A stretch of DNA of 64,000 nucleotides from Streptomyces anulatus (lineage in GTDB: Bacteria > Actinomycetota > Actinomycetes > Streptomycetales > Streptomycetaceae), in contig NZ_JOEZ01000017.1 in NCBI RefSeq assembly GCF_000721175.1, positions 49,868 through 113,867 of the forward strand. Direction: 5' to 3'. The translations under genes were made by a program, and so were the position numbers. Below the pieces are notes generated by a model. It was not told the origin of the DNA and searched no databases. It saw nothing but the letters and a program-made list of their open reading frames with translations. Below are positions 1 through 8,860 of the stretch, piece by piece. Positions within the stretch are counted from its first letter, which is position 1. Each line of letters starts with the position of its first letter.

Positions 1-1300
1 CGATGTGCAGGTTGCTGATGGTCGGTTCCGCGACCAGGGCGTCGATGAGCGCCTCGTCCTCGGTGACCGCTGTCAGGACCAGCGTGTCGCGCAGCGGCGC
101 GATGCCGTCGGCCCGGGTCCACGGGGCGATCCACACACAGGGGAAGGGCATCTCGGCGCCGAGCTGCGGGGCGTCGGCCGCGTCCAGCTGGTGGACCGCG
201 GCGCGCAGCACCGCACTGCCGTCGCCGAGTTCGTCGACGAAGCCGGTGCCCCCGAGCCATGCCCTGGTCCCCCGGGCGCGTTCGAGCACATAGGTCTCCA
301 GTGCCCGCGCGGACTTGGCCGACTGGACCGGCAGGCACGCCTTCTCGTCGGAGGGAGGCAGGCTCGGCAGGGCGGCCAGCCGCTCCGCGACCGCACCGGC
401 CAGCGGGGCCGGGTCGCCTTCCAGGAGCACCGCGGTGGCGTTGACGCATCCGGTGCCGCCGTGCCGTACGACCGAGTCGACGATCATGTCGAGGTGCTCG
501 CGCCAGTCGGTGCCGGCGGTCAGCAGGATCTTCGAGCGGCCCGGCCGCAGCGACAGCACGCCCGGGTCGTCGGCGTACTGCCGGATGATCTCGTCGCCCC
601 CGTAGGCGAGGTCGGCCCCCCTCAGGATGGCGTCGGCCGCTTCGTGCCCACTGGGCAGCAGTGCCACCTGGCCGTCCCCGAACCCGGCCTCGCGCAGGGC
701 GAGTACGAGTCGGTGCGCGGTGAACGGCTCCCGGGCCGAGGGGCGCACGGCGACCCGGTACCCGAGGGCCAGGGCTTCCGGCCAGAAGCCGTGGGTGCCG
801 GGGTGGTTGCCGGGCACGTGTACCGCCAGGACCTCGCCCCGCCGGGTCCACAGTGCCTGCCCGGTGCGGGCCAGCGGATCACGCCAGTCGGAGACGGCGC
901 CGTCGGGCCGTGCGAACAGGACGCTGCGGTAGGACTGGCCGACGCGTTCCGCGCAGGTGCGGGTGGCGGTGCGCACGACGTTGACGGGCAGCCCGGAGAC
1001 CCGGGTGACCGCCTGCTCGTACTCCTGGGGCGAGAAGCCTCCCAGAGTGGCCGTCCGGAACAGTTCACCGGCCCTGGCCAGTGCCGCCGCCCGCTCCGGG
1101 GCGGGCAGCGGGGCCGCGCCGCGCAGCGCCTTCATCGTCCGGTTGACGAACAGGGCGGGGGCCAGGCTCATCTCCGCCAGCGGTGCACCGGTGACGTCCA
1201 GGATCTGCTGGCGGTTGTGCGTGCGGTAGGCGCCGGACGGTCCGAGGGCGTCCAGCACGGGCACCTGGGGGTTGGAGTCCTCCTGCGGCGCGGTTCCCAT
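1..1300 (-). CDS. LuxC-like acyl reductase (aldehyde dehydrogenase fold), C-terminus cut by window edge
   Basis: The reading frame opens at ATG 1300, which overlaps the TGA of the upstream LuxE-like gene, and stays open to position 1. The 433 codons present are therefore incomplete at the C-terminus. The last visible residues include PTISNLH, typical of the C-terminal part of LuxC-like reductases. LuxC-family enzymes take an activated acyl group onto a cysteine and reduce it with NADPH to an aldehyde. The luxE-luxC coupling suggests the pair reduces a carboxylic acid, and beside phz genes the best guess is a phenazine carboxylate, as proposed for EhpF/EhpG of Pantoea D-alanylgriseoluteic acid. 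The substrate is inferred. Confidence 0.72.
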   Translation of the reverse strand, partial: MGTAPQEDSNPQVPVLDALGPSGAYRTHNRQQILDVTGAPLAEMSLAPALFVNRTMKALRGAAPLPAPERAAALARAGELFRTATLGGFSPQEYEQAVTRVSGLPVNVVRTATRTCAERVGQSYRSVLFARPDGAVSDWRDPLARTGQALWTRRGEVLAVHVPGNHPGTHGFWPEALALGYRVAVRPSAREPFTAHRLVLALREAGFGDGQVALLPSGHEAADAILRGADLAYGGDEIIRQYADDPGVLSLRPGRSKILLTAGTDWREHLDMIVDSVVRHGGTGCVNATAVLLEGDPAPLAGAVAERLAALPSLPPSDEKACLPVQSAKSARALETYVLERARGTRAWLGGTGFVDELGDGSAVLRAAVHQLDAADAPQLGAEMPFPCVWIAPWTRADGIAPLRDTLVLTAVTEDEALIDALVAEPTISNLHI

Positions 1301-2400
1301 CAGTAGACCCCTTCGATGACGGCCTCGTCCTCGAAGCGCTCCACCGGGGCGATCCCGGCGGCCGAGTCGCCGATACGGCCGTCGGGTGCGGCCACGCGGA
1401 TCGCGGTGTCGCGTTCCAGGTTGTTGGGCAGCAGCAGCGCCTTGCTGACGTGGTGCATCACCACCTGGCCCCGTCGGCCGTACGCGACGGGAGCGCCGCT
1501 GTGCGGGTCCACCACCTGGAAGGTGATGTACGGCGAGAAGGTGTCGAAGACACAGGGCTCGCCCAGGGGGGTGCCGTGCCGCTGGCCGGCGATGCCGAGG
1601 ATCATCGTGCTGCCGTAGTGGCCGTACAGAACGGTGTCGGGAAAAATGTCCGTACGGTACAACTGCTCGGTGTCGGCGTCCATCTGGGTGCCGCCCCAGC
1701 GGATCGCCCGGACCTTCTCGTTGACGAGTTCGACCAGGTCCTCGCGCTGGGCGATGCGCTCCAGCAGCGGCGGGGTCACCGTCATCACGCCGATGGGCTG
1801 CGTCCGCAGGATGTGTGCGGCCTGGTCGACGACGTGCTCGGCGTAGGCGTTCGCCTGTGCTCCCCTGCCCTCGGCGATGAGCCGCTTGACCCAGCGGGGG
1901 TCGAGGTCGACCTGGAAGCCGTACCGGCCGTGGGTGACCGCGGAGCGGCGGAATATCTCCCCGACGATGTGCGGGCCCGACGGGGTGATCCCCAGCCAGT
2001 CGGCGCCGCGCGGGAATCCGTGCACGTCCAGGTTGGCGTTGCTCCAGTCGACCAGCTTGTCCAGCCAGTCGCGCGGGCAGACCACGCGCTTGGGGGCGCC
2101 GGTGGTGCCGCCGCTCTCGAAGACCCCGACGATGTCCGGGTGCTCGCCGTAGCCACGCGGTACGAGGTCCGCGGCGGGCACGTCACGCAGTTCGTTGGCG
2201 ACATTGGGGAACAGCGTCAGGTCGTCGTACCCCTTGACGTCCGTGAGCGGGTCGAACTCCAGGGAAGCCGCCCGCCGGAGCCAGAACGGGCTGCCGGTCG
2301 CGGGGGTGAAGTGCCAGCGCATCGCCGCCCGGACGAGCTCGTCCGGGTCCGGCTCCGCGTCGTGGGGTAGATCCAGGGGGGAGAGCTCTGCGCGCGCCAC
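1300..2400 (-). CDS. LuxE-like acyl-protein synthetase / acid-adenylating enzyme (EhpF-like)
   Basis: This 366-residue protein belongs to the ANL-type LuxE/EhpF group. It has a Ser/Gly/Thr-rich P-loop ESGGTTGAPKR and a YGHYGST segment in the adenylate-binding region. GTG 2400 is chosen because AAGGAGGAAAC lies directly upstream; an in-frame ATG further upstream at 2604 has no Shine-Dalgarno. Family members activate a carboxylate as acyl-AMP and pass it to a reductase. The stop overlaps the LuxC-like start (TGATG), so the two should be co-translated. In this context the likely substrate is a phenazine carboxylic acid, but a fatty acid cannot be excluded from sequence alone. Confidence 0.75.
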   Translation of the reverse strand: MARAELSPLDLPHDAEPDPDELVRAAMRWHFTPATGSPFWLRRAASLEFDPLTDVKGYDDLTLFPNVANELRDVPAADLVPRGYGEHPDIVGVFESGGTTGAPKRVVCPRDWLDKLVDWSNANLDVHGFPRGADWLGITPSGPHIVGEIFRRSAVTHGRYGFQVDLDPRWVKRLIAEGRGAQANAYAEHVVDQAAHILRTQPIGVMTVTPPLLERIAQREDLVELVNEKVRAIRWGGTQMDADTEQLYRTDIFPDTVLYGHYGSTMILGIAGQRHGTPLGEPCVFDTFSPYITFQVVDPHSGAPVAYGRRGQVVMHHVSKALLLPNNLERDTAIRVAAPDGRIGDSAAGIAPVERFEDEAVIEGVY

Positions 2401-2648
2401 GTTTCCTCCTTCGCTTCCGGCGGGGCCCGCGGCCCCGCCGGCCGGGCCTGAGCCGAACTGACGGCTTCGGGCAGTCCACCACCCCGACCGCGCGCCCCAC
2501 ATGAGTAGCCACCACTCAAACCGCCCCGGGTGAAAGGGAGTCGGCGGCCCTGAGTAGCGGCGGTTGGGGCGTGGGCGGTCCTCGTACGCTGACCGGCGGA
2601 GCACGCGCCGAGGGCGCGTGGCGGACCGGAAGAGGGAGGCATCTCAGG
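2401..2648. promoter_or_regulatory. Divergent promoter region with TGAGT/ACTCA dyad
   Basis: This 248-base gap separates the leftward LuxE/LuxC pair from the rightward small gene. It contains TGAGT (2502-2506), seven bases, then ACTCA (2514-2518), a perfect spaced dyad. The eight bases TGAGTAGC at 2502 recur at 2551-2558. A related palindrome lies upstream of the OmpR regulator at 40862. A LuxR-type or other dimeric regulator could bind here. This is inferred, and no -10/-35 pair is convincing. Confidence 0.35.
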
Positions 2649-2996
2649 ATGAAGGCCATGATCGCCTGGTGGGATCTGACCGATTCGGCGCATTCCGCGC
2701 TGACGCTGCGCACTTTCCTGCGTGAGGAGGCCGAGCAGCACTGGGCGGACATTCCCGGCCTGCTCCTGAAGGTGTGGGTGTCCGACCCGGAGCGGAACCG
2801 CTGGGGTGCCGTGATGATCTGGGAGTCGAAGGAGGCCGCCGAGGCGGCCGAGCTTCCGCGCAGCGCGGGTGAACTGATCGGCCTGCCACTGGACTTCCGG
2901 GAGTGGTTCGACGTGGAGGCGACCGTCGAGGGGAACCACGCGCTGCCGGGTCTGGGTGGCCTGGGGGTGGCCCTGACCGGTCCGGCGGCCGGCTGA
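2649..2996 (+). CDS. Small YdhR-like (dimeric alpha+beta barrel) protein
   Basis: The 115-residue protein resembles the YdhR mono-oxygenase-like family: a helical PGLLLKVWV segment, then GAVMIWESKEAAEA and a final beta segment with FDVEATVEG. Members are small ferredoxin-fold dimers, some acting as cofactor-free oxygenases or cyclases on aromatic substrates. ATG 2649 is chosen for the GGGAGGC ribosome site ten bases upstream. It is transcribed away from the LuxE/LuxC pair and ends in a strong terminator. A tailoring role in the cluster is possible but not shown; no catalytic residues can be named. Confidence 0.55.
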   Translation: MKAMIAWWDLTDSAHSALTLRTFLREEAEQHWADIPGLLLKVWVSDPERNRWGAVMIWESKEAAEAAELPRSAGELIGLPLDFREWFDVEATVEGNHALPGLGGLGVALTGPAAG

Positions 2997-3003
2997 CGTC
3001 ACG

Positions 3004-3055
3004 CACCGCAAGCCGCCCGCCGCCCCGGACGGGGTGCGGCGGGCGGCTTGCGGTG
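3004..3055. terminator. Bidirectional hairpin terminator
   Basis: A perfect 20-base-pair inverted repeat (3004-3023 with 3036-3055) closes a 12-base loop, directly after the small rightward gene and before the end of the leftward membrane-protein gene. Its position between two converging genes fits a shared terminator. There is no T-tract, as is usual in Streptomyces. Confidence 0.8.
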
Positions 3056-3093
3056 TGCCGGGGCGCGGCTGCGGGAGCGGCGTACGGCTCAGG

Positions 3094-3546
3094 TCATCCG
3101 GCGCGCAGGTGTGCGCGGAGCGCCAGGGTCTGCAGGGACGCGAAGACCGCGACGGGCAGGATCTGCAGCCAGGTCCAGACGAGACCGGTGGTCGTCAGGG
3201 TCAGCCAGTCCAGGGCCAGTGCGGCGAGGCTCAGCAGGATCCAGAAGGCTCCGCCACCGATGACGCCGCGCACCGCACCCGCCGGGAGAGGGCGGAGCCG
3301 GGCGACCACCGCGATGCCCACGCCTGCCAGCAGCATCGCGGCGCCGACGACCGCGACCAGGAAGGTGCCGGGACCGAACAGCTCGCCCAGCGGGGACGCG
3401 GCAGCCAGGTAGATGACACCGACCACGGCCATGCCGGCCGCGTCCATGGCGACGACGCGCCGCAGTCGGCCGCCGGTGGCGCTGTCCGCGGGCGTGCCGG
3501 CGGACGTGGCCGGCCCGCCTGTGGCGGAGGAGGATGTGGGGTTCAT
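3094..3546 (-). CDS. Four-helix integral membrane protein of unknown function
   Basis: The 150-residue protein has a Thr/Ser/Ala-rich N-terminal tail of about 30 residues, followed by four hydrophobic stretches near residues 34-56, 60-82, 90-112 and 118-140. No catalytic motif is visible. The start at ATG 3546 has a GGAG motif upstream. It lies 171 bases downstream of the oxidase at 3718-5115 in the same direction and may share its transcript. I do not recognise the family; it could help movement or tolerance of a redox-active product, but that is speculation. Confidence 0.5.
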   Translation of the reverse strand: MNPTSSSATGGPATSAGTPADSATGGRLRRVVAMDAAGMAVVGVIYLAAASPLGELFGPGTFLVAVVGAAMLLAGVGIAVVARLRPLPAGAVRGVIGGGAFWILLSLAALALDWLTLTTTGLVWTWLQILPVAVFASLQTLALRAHLRAG

Positions 3547-3717
3547 CGACGACTCCAGTGAGGGAGAGGTGTCCCGCCCCGGCGCTCGGGGGATATGGCG
3601 CCGGGACGGGGATCGTGGGCGTCGGCCGCCGGGGCGTGCCGGCGAAGCCATGTCGTCGTCCGCGGGGGGACGGGCTTCGTGGACGCTGCCCGGGAGGGCG
3701 GCGCGGGAGGGGCGGGC

Positions 3718-5115
3718 TCAGCTCCCGGCGGAGGCGCCGTCGCCCGTGGGCGGGATGTTGTAGTTCAGCCGGAAGATGTTCTCGGGGTCGTGGACCGCTT
3801 TGATCGCGCCCAGCCGCTCCAGCGCCTCGGGGGCGTAGGCGGTACGGACCTGCTCCTGGCCCGCGTTCTCGCCATGGCCCATGAAGTTCAGGCTGCTGCC
3901 CGTGGTCCAGGGTCCCAGCGCGTCGAAGAGACGGCGGAGGACCGGCCGGGTGTCCTTCTCTGTGACGCCGAAGAGCAGGGTCACCACGGACAGGATGTAC
4001 TGGGCGTCCCGGTGGGCCACCGCGTTGGGGTGCACGGGCGGCGTGGCCAGCGCTCCGCCCAGGTGCCGCAGCTCCACCACACACGGCACGGTCGCCTCGG
4101 GGCCGGCGTGCTCCAGCACCGTGGCCAGCGCCTCGTCGCCGAACTCCTCGAACAGCGCGACCTCCCGAAGGAACGGCACCGCCACCGGCGGGTCGTCGTG
4201 GATGGAGGCGCTCTCCGCGTACGGCATCTCCCGCAGCACCTCGAAGAGGGCCGGGCCGGCCGTGTCGCGCAGCGGTGCGACCAGCCGCTCGCCCTCCTCC
4301 TGGCTGCCGGTGTAGGCGATCCGTACGTGGTAGACGTGCCGGCCGCGCATCGGCTCGGGCACCTCCGGGTCGTCCGGCATGGGGATGAGCGCGACCGAGG
4401 AGTTCATCTCCTGCGGCAGCCCCTCGGTCCACCGGAGGTACGCCTTGAGGACGTCGGGCGCGGCCTCGGCGTCGTAGAAGATCCCGCCGCCGTACAGCCT
4501 GGCCACCGGCACCAGGTTCATTTCCAGCCGTGTCACGATGCCGAAGTTGTCCCGGCCGCCCAGCAGCGCCCAGTAGAGGTCGGGCTCGCTGTCGGCGGTG
4601 ACGTGGCGCAGACTCCCGTCCGCCGTCACGACGTCCATGCTGCGCACCTGGTCCGACGCGTATCCGAAGGACCGGACCAGAATGCCGATCCCGCCGCCCA
4701 GGACGTAGGAGACGACTCCCACGTGGGGCGCGGAGCCGTTGAGGGGAGCCAGACCGTGCGGGACCGTCTCGGGGATGACCTGCTCGAAGCGGACACCGGC
4801 CTCGACCGTCACCGTGTGCTCGGCGGGGTCCACCTCGACCCCGCTCATCCTGCCGGTCGTGATCAGCAGACCGCCGTCGGCCGGGACCGAGAAACCGTGT
4901 CCGGTAGCCTGCACCGCGACGGGCAGCCCGTGCTCGGCGGCGAAACGTACCGCCGCCTGGACGTCCTCGGCCCGGGTGGCGCCGACGATCACGTCGGGCC
5001 GGTGCTGCACCGCGAGGTTGAACCCGGCCCGCTCCTGGTCGTATCCCTCGTCACCGGGTCGCAGGACAGGGCCCTTGACCTCGGATGCGAGCGTCTCGAT
5101 GTCGTTGTGCTCCAC
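3718..5115 (-). CDS. Berberine-bridge-type FAD-linked oxidase 1
   Basis: This 465-residue protein has the FAD_binding_4 fold and a C-terminal BBE motif (NIFRLNYNI). The ATGHG segment near residue 69 carries the histidine that usually holds FAD covalently. The second attachment cysteine of AknOx- and GilR-type enzymes is absent: the matching stretch reads APHVGVVSYVLGGG. Family members oxidise alcohols, hemiacetals or sugar hydroxyls, or close rings using O2. The start is GTG 5115 with GGAGA eight bases upstream. It is divergent from the WYL regulator, which probably controls it. A paralogue lies at 8861-10300. The substrate is unknown. Confidence 0.8.
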   Translation of the reverse strand: MEHNDIETLASEVKGPVLRPGDEGYDQERAGFNLAVQHRPDVIVGATRAEDVQAAVRFAAEHGLPVAVQATGHGFSVPADGGLLITTGRMSGVEVDPAEHTVTVEAGVRFEQVIPETVPHGLAPLNGSAPHVGVVSYVLGGGIGILVRSFGYASDQVRSMDVVTADGSLRHVTADSEPDLYWALLGGRDNFGIVTRLEMNLVPVARLYGGGIFYDAEAAPDVLKAYLRWTEGLPQEMNSSVALIPMPDDPEVPEPMRGRHVYHVRIAYTGSQEEGERLVAPLRDTAGPALFEVLREMPYAESASIHDDPPVAVPFLREVALFEEFGDEALATVLEHAGPEATVPCVVELRHLGGALATPPVHPNAVAHRDAQYILSVVTLLFGVTEKDTRPVLRRLFDALGPWTTGSSLNFMGHGENAGQEQVRTAYAPEALERLGAIKAVHDPENIFRLNYNIPPTGDGASAGS

Positions 5116-5170
5116 AGCAGATCTCCGTTCGCTTCATTCGGCGATCATGAGTCTGAGGCCGAAACCTGAC

Positions 5171-5184
5171 ACCTGCCGACAGGT
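5171..5184. promoter_or_regulatory. Putative operator between oxidase and WYL regulator
   Basis: A perfect inverted repeat ACCTG-CCGA-CAGGT sits in the 87-base gap between the oxidase start (5115) and the regulator start (5203). Regulators of the YafY/WYL type commonly bind such dyads in the divergent promoter they share with a target gene. The palindrome is seen directly; the regulator-operator pairing is inferred. Confidence 0.5.
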
Positions 5185-5202
5185 ATGCGAGAAACTCGGA
5201 GT

Positions 5203-6249
5203 ATGAAGTTCGACCGGCTGCTGTCCACCCTGCTGATGCTGCAACAGCGCGAGCTGGTTCCGGCCTCCGAGATCGCCGAGCGCCTGGAGGTCTCGGTGCG
5301 CACCGTCTACCGTGATGTCGAGGCGCTGTCCGCGGCCGGCGTGCCGGTCTACGCCGAGCGCGGGAAGTACGGCGGGATCCGGCTCCTTCCCGGCTTCCGC
5401 ACGGACTTGACCGGGCTGACCGCGGACGAGGCGCGGGCCCTGTTCGTGCTGGTCGGGGAGAGCGCGCACTCGGCACTCGGGCTCGACCGTGCCCTCGGTT
5501 CGGCGTTGCGGAAGATGATGGCGGCGCTGCCCGCCCCCCACCGGCCGGCGGCGGAGCTGAGCAGCCGCCGCATCCTGATCGACCCGGACCGGTGGCTGGC
5601 CGGCCCCCGGCCCCAGGACGACCTCGAAGCGCTGCACAGCGCGGTGCTCGCCGACCGGCGGCTGCGCATCGGCTACCGCCACAGCGGCGACACGGAGGTG
5701 AGCTTCTACGCCGTCGATCCCTACGGGCTCGTCTCCAAGGCGGGCACCTGGTACCTCGTCGCCGACCACGGGGGCGAGCCCCGGCTGTTCCGCACCGACC
5801 GGATCTCGGACGCCGTCGTCACCGCCGAGCCGGTGCGCCGCCGCGACGGGGTGGAGCTGACCCGGGTGTGGGAGGAGCTGCGGCGCCAGGTGGAGCACCG
5901 CACCTCGGGGATGCGGGTGGTGGTGCGGGTGCACAGGAAGCGGCTCGACATGGTCAGACGGATCACCGCGGCCAACTTCCGCGGCATGCCGGGGCCGACC
6001 GTGGCGGACGGCGGCGAGGGAGACCGGGACACCGGGCGCCGGGAGTCCGGCCGGCCGGACGAACACGGCGCGCCCCCGGACGACGACGAGTGGCTGACGG
6101 CCGAGCTGGACTACCCGGTGCCCGCCGCCGTCTGCCAGTTGCTCCAGTTCGGCACGGACGTCGAGGTGGTCTCCCCGCCCGAGGCCGTGCGGGAACTGTC
6201 CCTGGCCGTGGCCGGCCTCCGCGAGCTCTACGAGGAGCGCACGGTCTGA
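5203..6249 (+). CDS. HTH_11/WYL-domain transcriptional regulator
   Basis: The 348-residue protein starts with a winged helix-turn-helix (residues 1-60, with the SVRTVYRDVEAL recognition helix) followed by a WYL domain around residues 140-215 (SFYAVDPYGLVSKAGTWYLVA). A charged low-complexity insert, rich in Gly, Asp and Arg, lies near residues 265-295 before the C-terminal WCX-like part. ATG 5203 is preferred over ATG 5185 because the HTH begins immediately. It diverges from the oxidase gene with a palindrome between them. The last 22 bases overlap convergently with the LAL regulator. Probably a local regulator that senses a small molecule; repressor or activator is not decided by sequence. 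Confidence 0.8.
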   Translation: MKFDRLLSTLLMLQQRELVPASEIAERLEVSVRTVYRDVEALSAAGVPVYAERGKYGGIRLLPGFRTDLTGLTADEARALFVLVGESAHSALGLDRALGSALRKMMAALPAPHRPAAELSSRRILIDPDRWLAGPRPQDDLEALHSAVLADRRLRIGYRHSGDTEVSFYAVDPYGLVSKAGTWYLVADHGGEPRLFRTDRISDAVVTAEPVRRRDGVELTRVWEELRRQVEHRTSGMRVVVRVHRKRLDMVRRITAANFRGMPGPTVADGGEGDRDTGRRESGRPDEHGAPPDDDEWLTAELDYPVPAAVCQLLQFGTDVEVVSPPEAVRELSLAVAGLRELYEERTV

Positions 6250-8855
6250 CTGGCGAACGGCCGCTGCCCGAGGTGCTCGCCGAGCACCACCCGTGAGGTG
6301 ACACCGAGCTTGCTGTAGACGCGGTAGAGGTGGTTCTCGATCGTTCGCACGGACACCGTCAGCCGGGCGGCGATCTCCCGGTTGGTCATCCTGGTCGCGG
6401 CCAGCGTCGCCACTTCGTGCTCACGGACGGTGAGCACGGCGCCCTCCGGGTCCGATGCGCGGTCCACCACCGCGGCCCAGCCGGGCAGCGGGGTGCCGGG
6501 ACAGGCGGTGAGGTGCCGTCGGCTCCGCGCGCGTGAGTCGCGGCCCGCCCGGTGGCGTCCGGCGGCCTCCCAGGCCCGGTGTGCCTGCCCGGCGCTCTCC
6601 GCGGCCAAGGGGTACATGCCCAGCCGCGCGAAACCGGCGGCGAGGTCGTCGAGCGCGCCCGCGTCCTGACGGGCCAGTGCCCGGATGTGCCCGGCGCGCA
6701 GTGCGGCGACGGTGCCGGGAGCGAACGGACCGAGCGTGTCCAGGACGGTTTCGGCGCGGTCCGCCGGGCCCAGCCTCGCCATCAGCTGCAGTGCGGCCAG
6801 CGCCGTCGTGCGCCGCCCGGCGGCCGCCGCTCGCCGCGCCACCTCGCCGCACCTGCCCAGTGCGCCGGGGCTGTCGCCCGACCGGCCGAGGACGAGCGCC
6901 TCCTCGAAGCCGGTCCAGTCGTCGGCCAGCGGGTAGGTGACCGCGTGCCTCACGGCTTCCCGCACCTCGATCAGGGTGCGGACCGCTTCGGTCCGCTGAT
7001 CCGACTCGGCCAGTGCCCCGGCGAGCTGGGCGAGGATCCAGGCCCGGGTGGTGAACCAGTCCGGGCCGTCGGGTGCCGACGCGGCGCGGCGCAGCAGCGC
7101 GACGGCTTCCGGCGCCCGGCCCGTCACCCGCAGAAGACGGGCCTGGAGCACATCGGCGCGGATCCGGCGGCGGACGTCCCGGGCCGGGTCCGCGCGGCGC
7201 AGCCGCTCCACCGCATCCCGCGCCCGTGCGAGGTCGCCCGACTCCAGCGCCGCGTGGGCGCTCACCACCCGATGGGCGTGCCGGGCGTCGTCCTGCCAGC
7301 CGTCGACGGGGCAGTGCTCCAGCATCGCGTACGCCGCCGGGGCGTCGCCGAGTTCGGTACGGGCGAAGGCGGCGAGCGGTACGCAGGCCTGGAGCGCCGG
7401 GGCGGTGTACGACTCGCGGGGAAGCGCGTCGCCCGTCCGGGCCACGTCGTCCAGCCGGTCCTGCCACAGCCGGACGGCGCTCTGCGTCCCTCGCACGGAC
7501 CCACGGGGGGCCCGCAGGACCGCCCGGTCCGCGAGTGCGGCGGCCTCCTCGGTCCTGCCGAGCCCACGGGCGAGGTTGTCGACGCGGGCGGCGACCGCGT
7601 CGGGCGTCCGGTCGTCCGCGGCGGCAAGCAGCATCTCCGCCTCCGTGCAGCGTCCCTGCCCGGCCAGGGCACGGCCCAGCGGCAACGCCACGGCGCCGTC
7701 CGGGGCCCGGTCCTCCGCGGCGCTCCCGCCGGTGGCGAGCGCGGCCCGGACGAGGCGCTCGGCCGTGGCGTACTCGCGGCTCAGCAGCGCCGCGTCGGCG
7801 GCGTCGAGCAGCGGGCCGGCGGCCGGCCGGCGGCCCGCGTCGAGGCGCAGGCACACCGCCCGGAGCAGACCGGAGCCCGCGTCGGCCGGCAGCCGCGCGG
7901 CCCCGGGCGCCGGTTCCAGCTCGTCGGCGAGGCGGAGCCGCAGCCTGCGGACGGTCAGCGCCGGCAGCGCGGCGACGAGGGCGTGCCCGCTCAGCGGCTG
8001 GCCGAGCCGCAGGCGCAGCCCGTGCTCGCCGGGCTCCGCCACCACGATGCCCCGGCGGTTGAGGCGTTCCGCCGCGGGGCCCAGTTCCATGACCACCGGG
8101 AGGTCGTCCGGCACCGGGCCGGCGAGGCTCAGGACGGCGACCAGTTGTTCCTCGTCGGGGTCCAGGCTTCCCAGCAGGCGCCGAGCCGTTGTGTCCGGAC
8201 GGACGGGCCGGCCGGGCGGCCCGTTCCAGTGCCACAGCCCACGGCACGGGCGGAGTGTGCCGTCGCCCACCGCCCCCTCGGTCAGCTCCGTGAGCAGCAG
8301 GGGGTTTCCGCCGGTCAGGTCCCAGAACCGGGCCGTGGTGTCGGAGGCCACCTGACCGCCCAGCCTGGCGCGCAGGGCACGGGCGGTGCCCGCCCGGTCG
8401 AACGCTCCCACCTCGACCGGACGCAGCAGTCCGTCCCGGCCCAGCGCGTCGACGGCCGCCGGAAGCGTCAGTCCGGCGGGCACCGTGGCGAGCAGCCGCA
8501 CCCGGCCCTCCCGGACCGCCTCGGCCAGCGGCCCGGCGGCAGCGGCGGCGAGCTGGTGGATGTCGTCGACACCCAGCACGGCAGGGGGGTGGCCGCTCTC
8601 CCCGGGCGGGCCGGCGGCCGTGCCGCGCTTCAGGAGGCCGGGCAGCTCGTGGTGTGCCGCGACGGCCCGGTCGGCCGCTCCCGGCGGGTCCGGTGGGCAC
8701 AGCCGCCGCAGCGTCTCCTGGAGGAGCCGGGTCCTGCCCGCCCCGGGCGGCCCGGTCAGCAGCACGCTCCGGCCCCGCTCGGCGAGCCCTTCGATCACCG
8801 CGAGCTCGGACTCCCGGTTCAGTACGGGCCGGCGTGCCGCGGCGTGTGCCGTCAT
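6228..8855 (-). CDS. LAL-type LuxR regulator with AAA-like ATPase domain
   Basis: The 875-residue protein has an N-terminal P-loop region, a long helical repeat region rich in Ala, Leu and Arg, and a C-terminal LuxR HTH (residues about 810-865, with LTVREHEVATLA and NREIAARLTVSVRTIENHLYRVYSKLGV). The Walker A segment reads GPPGAGRT, with arginine where lysine is normal, so ATP use may be altered. Such regulators are often pathway-specific activators. It starts five bases after the stop of oxidase 2 with GAGGAGC upstream, so it is the last gene of the phz operon and may set up feedback on it. Targets are unknown. Confidence 0.82.
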   Translation of the reverse strand: MTAHAAARRPVLNRESELAVIEGLAERGRSVLLTGPPGAGRTRLLQETLRRLCPPDPPGAADRAVAAHHELPGLLKRGTAAGPPGESGHPPAVLGVDDIHQLAAAAAGPLAEAVREGRVRLLATVPAGLTLPAAVDALGRDGLLRPVEVGAFDRAGTARALRARLGGQVASDTTARFWDLTGGNPLLLTELTEGAVGDGTLRPCRGLWHWNGPPGRPVRPDTTARRLLGSLDPDEEQLVAVLSLAGPVPDDLPVVMELGPAAERLNRRGIVVAEPGEHGLRLRLGQPLSGHALVAALPALTVRRLRLRLADELEPAPGAARLPADAGSGLLRAVCLRLDAGRRPAAGPLLDAADAALLSREYATAERLVRAALATGGSAAEDRAPDGAVALPLGRALAGQGRCTEAEMLLAAADDRTPDAVAARVDNLARGLGRTEEAAALADRAVLRAPRGSVRGTQSAVRLWQDRLDDVARTGDALPRESYTAPALQACVPLAAFARTELGDAPAAYAMLEHCPVDGWQDDARHAHRVVSAHAALESGDLARARDAVERLRRADPARDVRRRIRADVLQARLLRVTGRAPEAVALLRRAASAPDGPDWFTTRAWILAQLAGALAESDQRTEAVRTLIEVREAVRHAVTYPLADDWTGFEEALVLGRSGDSPGALGRCGEVARRAAAAGRRTTALAALQLMARLGPADRAETVLDTLGPFAPGTVAALRAGHIRALARQDAGALDDLAAGFARLGMYPLAAESAGQAHRAWEAAGRHRAGRDSRARSRRHLTACPGTPLPGWAAVVDRASDPEGAVLTVREHEVATLAATRMTNREIAARLTVSVRTIENHLYRVYSKLGVTSRVVLGEHLGQRPFASQTVRSS

Positions 8856-8860
8856 CGTGG

